From positions 1 to 5,580 of the forward strand of contig PHCL01000108.1 in NCBI GenBank assembly GCA_002842195.1: a DNA stretch of 5,580 nt, given 5' to 3'. Of the stretch, positions 4,809 to 5,580 are shown in pieces. Every line of letters starts with the position of its first letter. Within the stretch, counting starts at the first letter, position 1. Source of the DNA: Betaproteobacteria bacterium HGW-Betaproteobacteria-20. GTDB taxonomy: Bacteria; Pseudomonadota; Gammaproteobacteria; Burkholderiales; Methylophilaceae. The notes under the pieces were generated by a model. The model did not search any database. It saw only the letters and a list, made by a program, of their open reading frames with translations, and was not told the DNA's origin. The translations under genes were made by a program, and so were the position numbers.

Positions 4809-5465
4809 ATGAACAATCTCAATTGGCTAGTTCAGTTTCCTGAACTGGAAAACTTGGATCAGCACAGTAAAGATTTGTTGGCACAACATATTCGTATTGT
4901 TGAAGCACCTGTTGGCACAATAGGTTATCGTGAAGGCACGCCATGTGGCGCATATGTAATGCGTCTTGCAGGGAGGTCTCGTGTCTATAAAATGTCGACC
5001 GGTGGAAGAGAAATTTTACTTTACCGTGTTGTTGCAGGCGAAACCTGTGTCATTACCACTACGTGCTTACTAGGTAATAGTGACTATCCAGCCTCTACAA
5101 TCGTGGAAGAGGCCATTCGCGACGTTTTGATTCCTGCTACAGCATTCAATCAACTGATGATTGATTCGGCAATATTTCGTAAATTCGTAATGGCCAATTA
5201 CGGCGCACTTATAAGTGATTTAATCGTATTGTTAGATGAAGTAGCTTTTCATAGTCTGGATGTACGCCTTGCGAAGGTATTGGTCGCTGAAAAGTCGAGC
5301 CAGTTTTCCCGTACACATCAACAAATAGCAGATGAACTTGGTACTGCTCGTGAAGTTGTGAGCCGTCAATTAAAACGGCTTGAAATGAAAGGTATCGTAT
5401 CTTTAGGTAGAGGTCAGGTTCAAATTATTAACCGCAACGCTTTAGAAAAGCTAGCGAATATCTAA
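4809..5465 (+). CDS. Crp/Fnr-family transcriptional regulator without an iron-sulfur cluster
   Basis: A DNA-binding regulator of 218 aa. Residues of about 8-115 form the cyclic-nucleotide-binding-like beta barrel (GTIGYREGTPCGAYVMRLAG), residues 118-160 the dimerisation helix, and 160-205 the winged helix-turn-helix (THQQIADELGTAREVVSRQL). Recognition-helix residues E182, S185 and R186 give the E-x-x-S-R pattern of FNR/FixK/DNR proteins that read TTGAT-N4-ATCAA; CRP itself uses R-E-x-x-G/S-R. The N-terminal cysteine cluster of oxygen-sensing FNR is absent, and the CRP phosphate-loop residues for cAMP are not evident. Three cysteines remain: C46, C80 and C86. The last two sit in GETCVITTTCLLG, a segment I recall as conserved in a Crp/Fnr subgroup found near sulfur genes, so thiol-based sensing is possible but inferred. 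A target candidate, the FNR-type box at 3711-3724, lies in the same locus. Function in sulfur control is inference from context. Confidence 0.88.
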   Translation: MNNLNWLVQFPELENLDQHSKDLLAQHIRIVEAPVGTIGYREGTPCGAYVMRLAGRSRVYKMSTGGREILLYRVVAGETCVITTTCLLGNSDYPASTIVEEAIRDVLIPATAFNQLMIDSAIFRKFVMANYGALISDLIVLLDEVAFHSLDVRLAKVLVAEKSSQFSRTHQQIADELGTAREVVSRQLKRLEMKGIVSLGRGQVQIINRNALEKLANI

Positions 5466-5580
5466 CTCTAATCCACCCTGCTTATACCAATCAATTCAAC
5501 CAATTGGAACCACTCACTGCAATTGATATTGCCAGGGGTGACGCCAGGCACCGCCTGCAATACCCATCTTACCAATGCAT
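5466..5580. other. Right flank, no confident gene
   Basis: After the regulator stop there is an AT-rich stretch with the palindrome CCAATTGG and no clear T-tailed terminator. On the minus strand a frame enters from the right edge and ends at TGA 5516-5514 (GKMGIAGGAWRHPWQYQLQ); it could be the C-terminus of a convergent gene but is too short to identify. ATTGCCAGGGGTG (5528-5540) and CACCGCCTGCAAT (5549-5561) form an imperfect inverted repeat (10/13) around 8 bases, within that frame. Confidence 0.4.

Noticed and set aside
4809..5465. Calling the regulator Fnr or Crp proper
   Set aside because: The N-terminal cysteine cluster of Fnr is missing and CRP-type cAMP-binding residues are not evident; only the DNA-reading helix is FNR-like.
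1..5580. CRISPR array, tRNA, rRNA or insertion sequence
   Set aside because: No regularly spaced repeats, no cloverleaf with CCA-adjacent acceptor stem, no rRNA-like stretch, and no transposase frame with terminal inverted repeats was seen. The 16-bp repeat has only two adjacent copies.

Overview
The window looks like the chromosome of a moderately AT-rich proteobacterium. By protein flavour, a beta-proteobacterium such as a Methylophilaceae-like organism is plausible, but this is inferred without any search. It holds a compact sulfide/persulfide-handling locus, flanked on the left by an apparently unrelated M17 aminopeptidase gene and on the right by a Crp/Fnr-type regulator gene.

Layout. 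Positions 1-356 are an AT-rich non-coding leader with a 16-bp tandem repeat, a small dyad and a terminator-like hairpin. A leucyl-aminopeptidase-family gene follows (357-1829, +). It converges on a minus-strand operon, with a structured hairpin at about 1900-1938 between them. Read in its own direction, the minus-strand operon is an ArsR-family repressor of the BigR/SqrR type (3392-3706), a DUF442 phosphatase/rhodanese-like protein (3034-3378), a short wrecked reading frame that looks like the two ends of a sulfide:quinone oxidoreductase gene (2770-2952), and a TauE/SafE permease (1954-2760). Divergent from the repressor is an ETHE1-type persulfide dioxygenase (3926-4630, +). The Crp/Fnr-type regulator (4809-5465, +) follows it. 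The last 115 bases hold no confident gene.

How it fits together. In known BigR/SqrR systems, sulfide is oxidised by SQR to persulfide. The persulfide is oxidised by the dioxygenase (PDO/ETHE1) to sulfite, and a TauE/SafE carrier is proposed to export sulfite. The repressor senses persulfide through a cysteine pair and releases the promoters. All these parts are here except an intact SQR. The repressor keeps two cysteines 66 residues apart, as in BigR and SqrR. A perfect 34-bp dyad (15-bp arms, 4-bp spacer) lies just upstream of the dioxygenase, and a degenerate copy lies at the start of the repressor gene. A perfect FNR-type box (TTGAT-N4-ATCAA) also overlaps the repressor gene's 5' end, and the neighbouring Crp/Fnr protein carries the E-x-x-S-R recognition signature expected to read such a box.

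Most notable are the probable decayed sqr gene inside an otherwise intact operon, the strong dyad operator, and the apparent double control (persulfide repressor plus Crp/Fnr protein).
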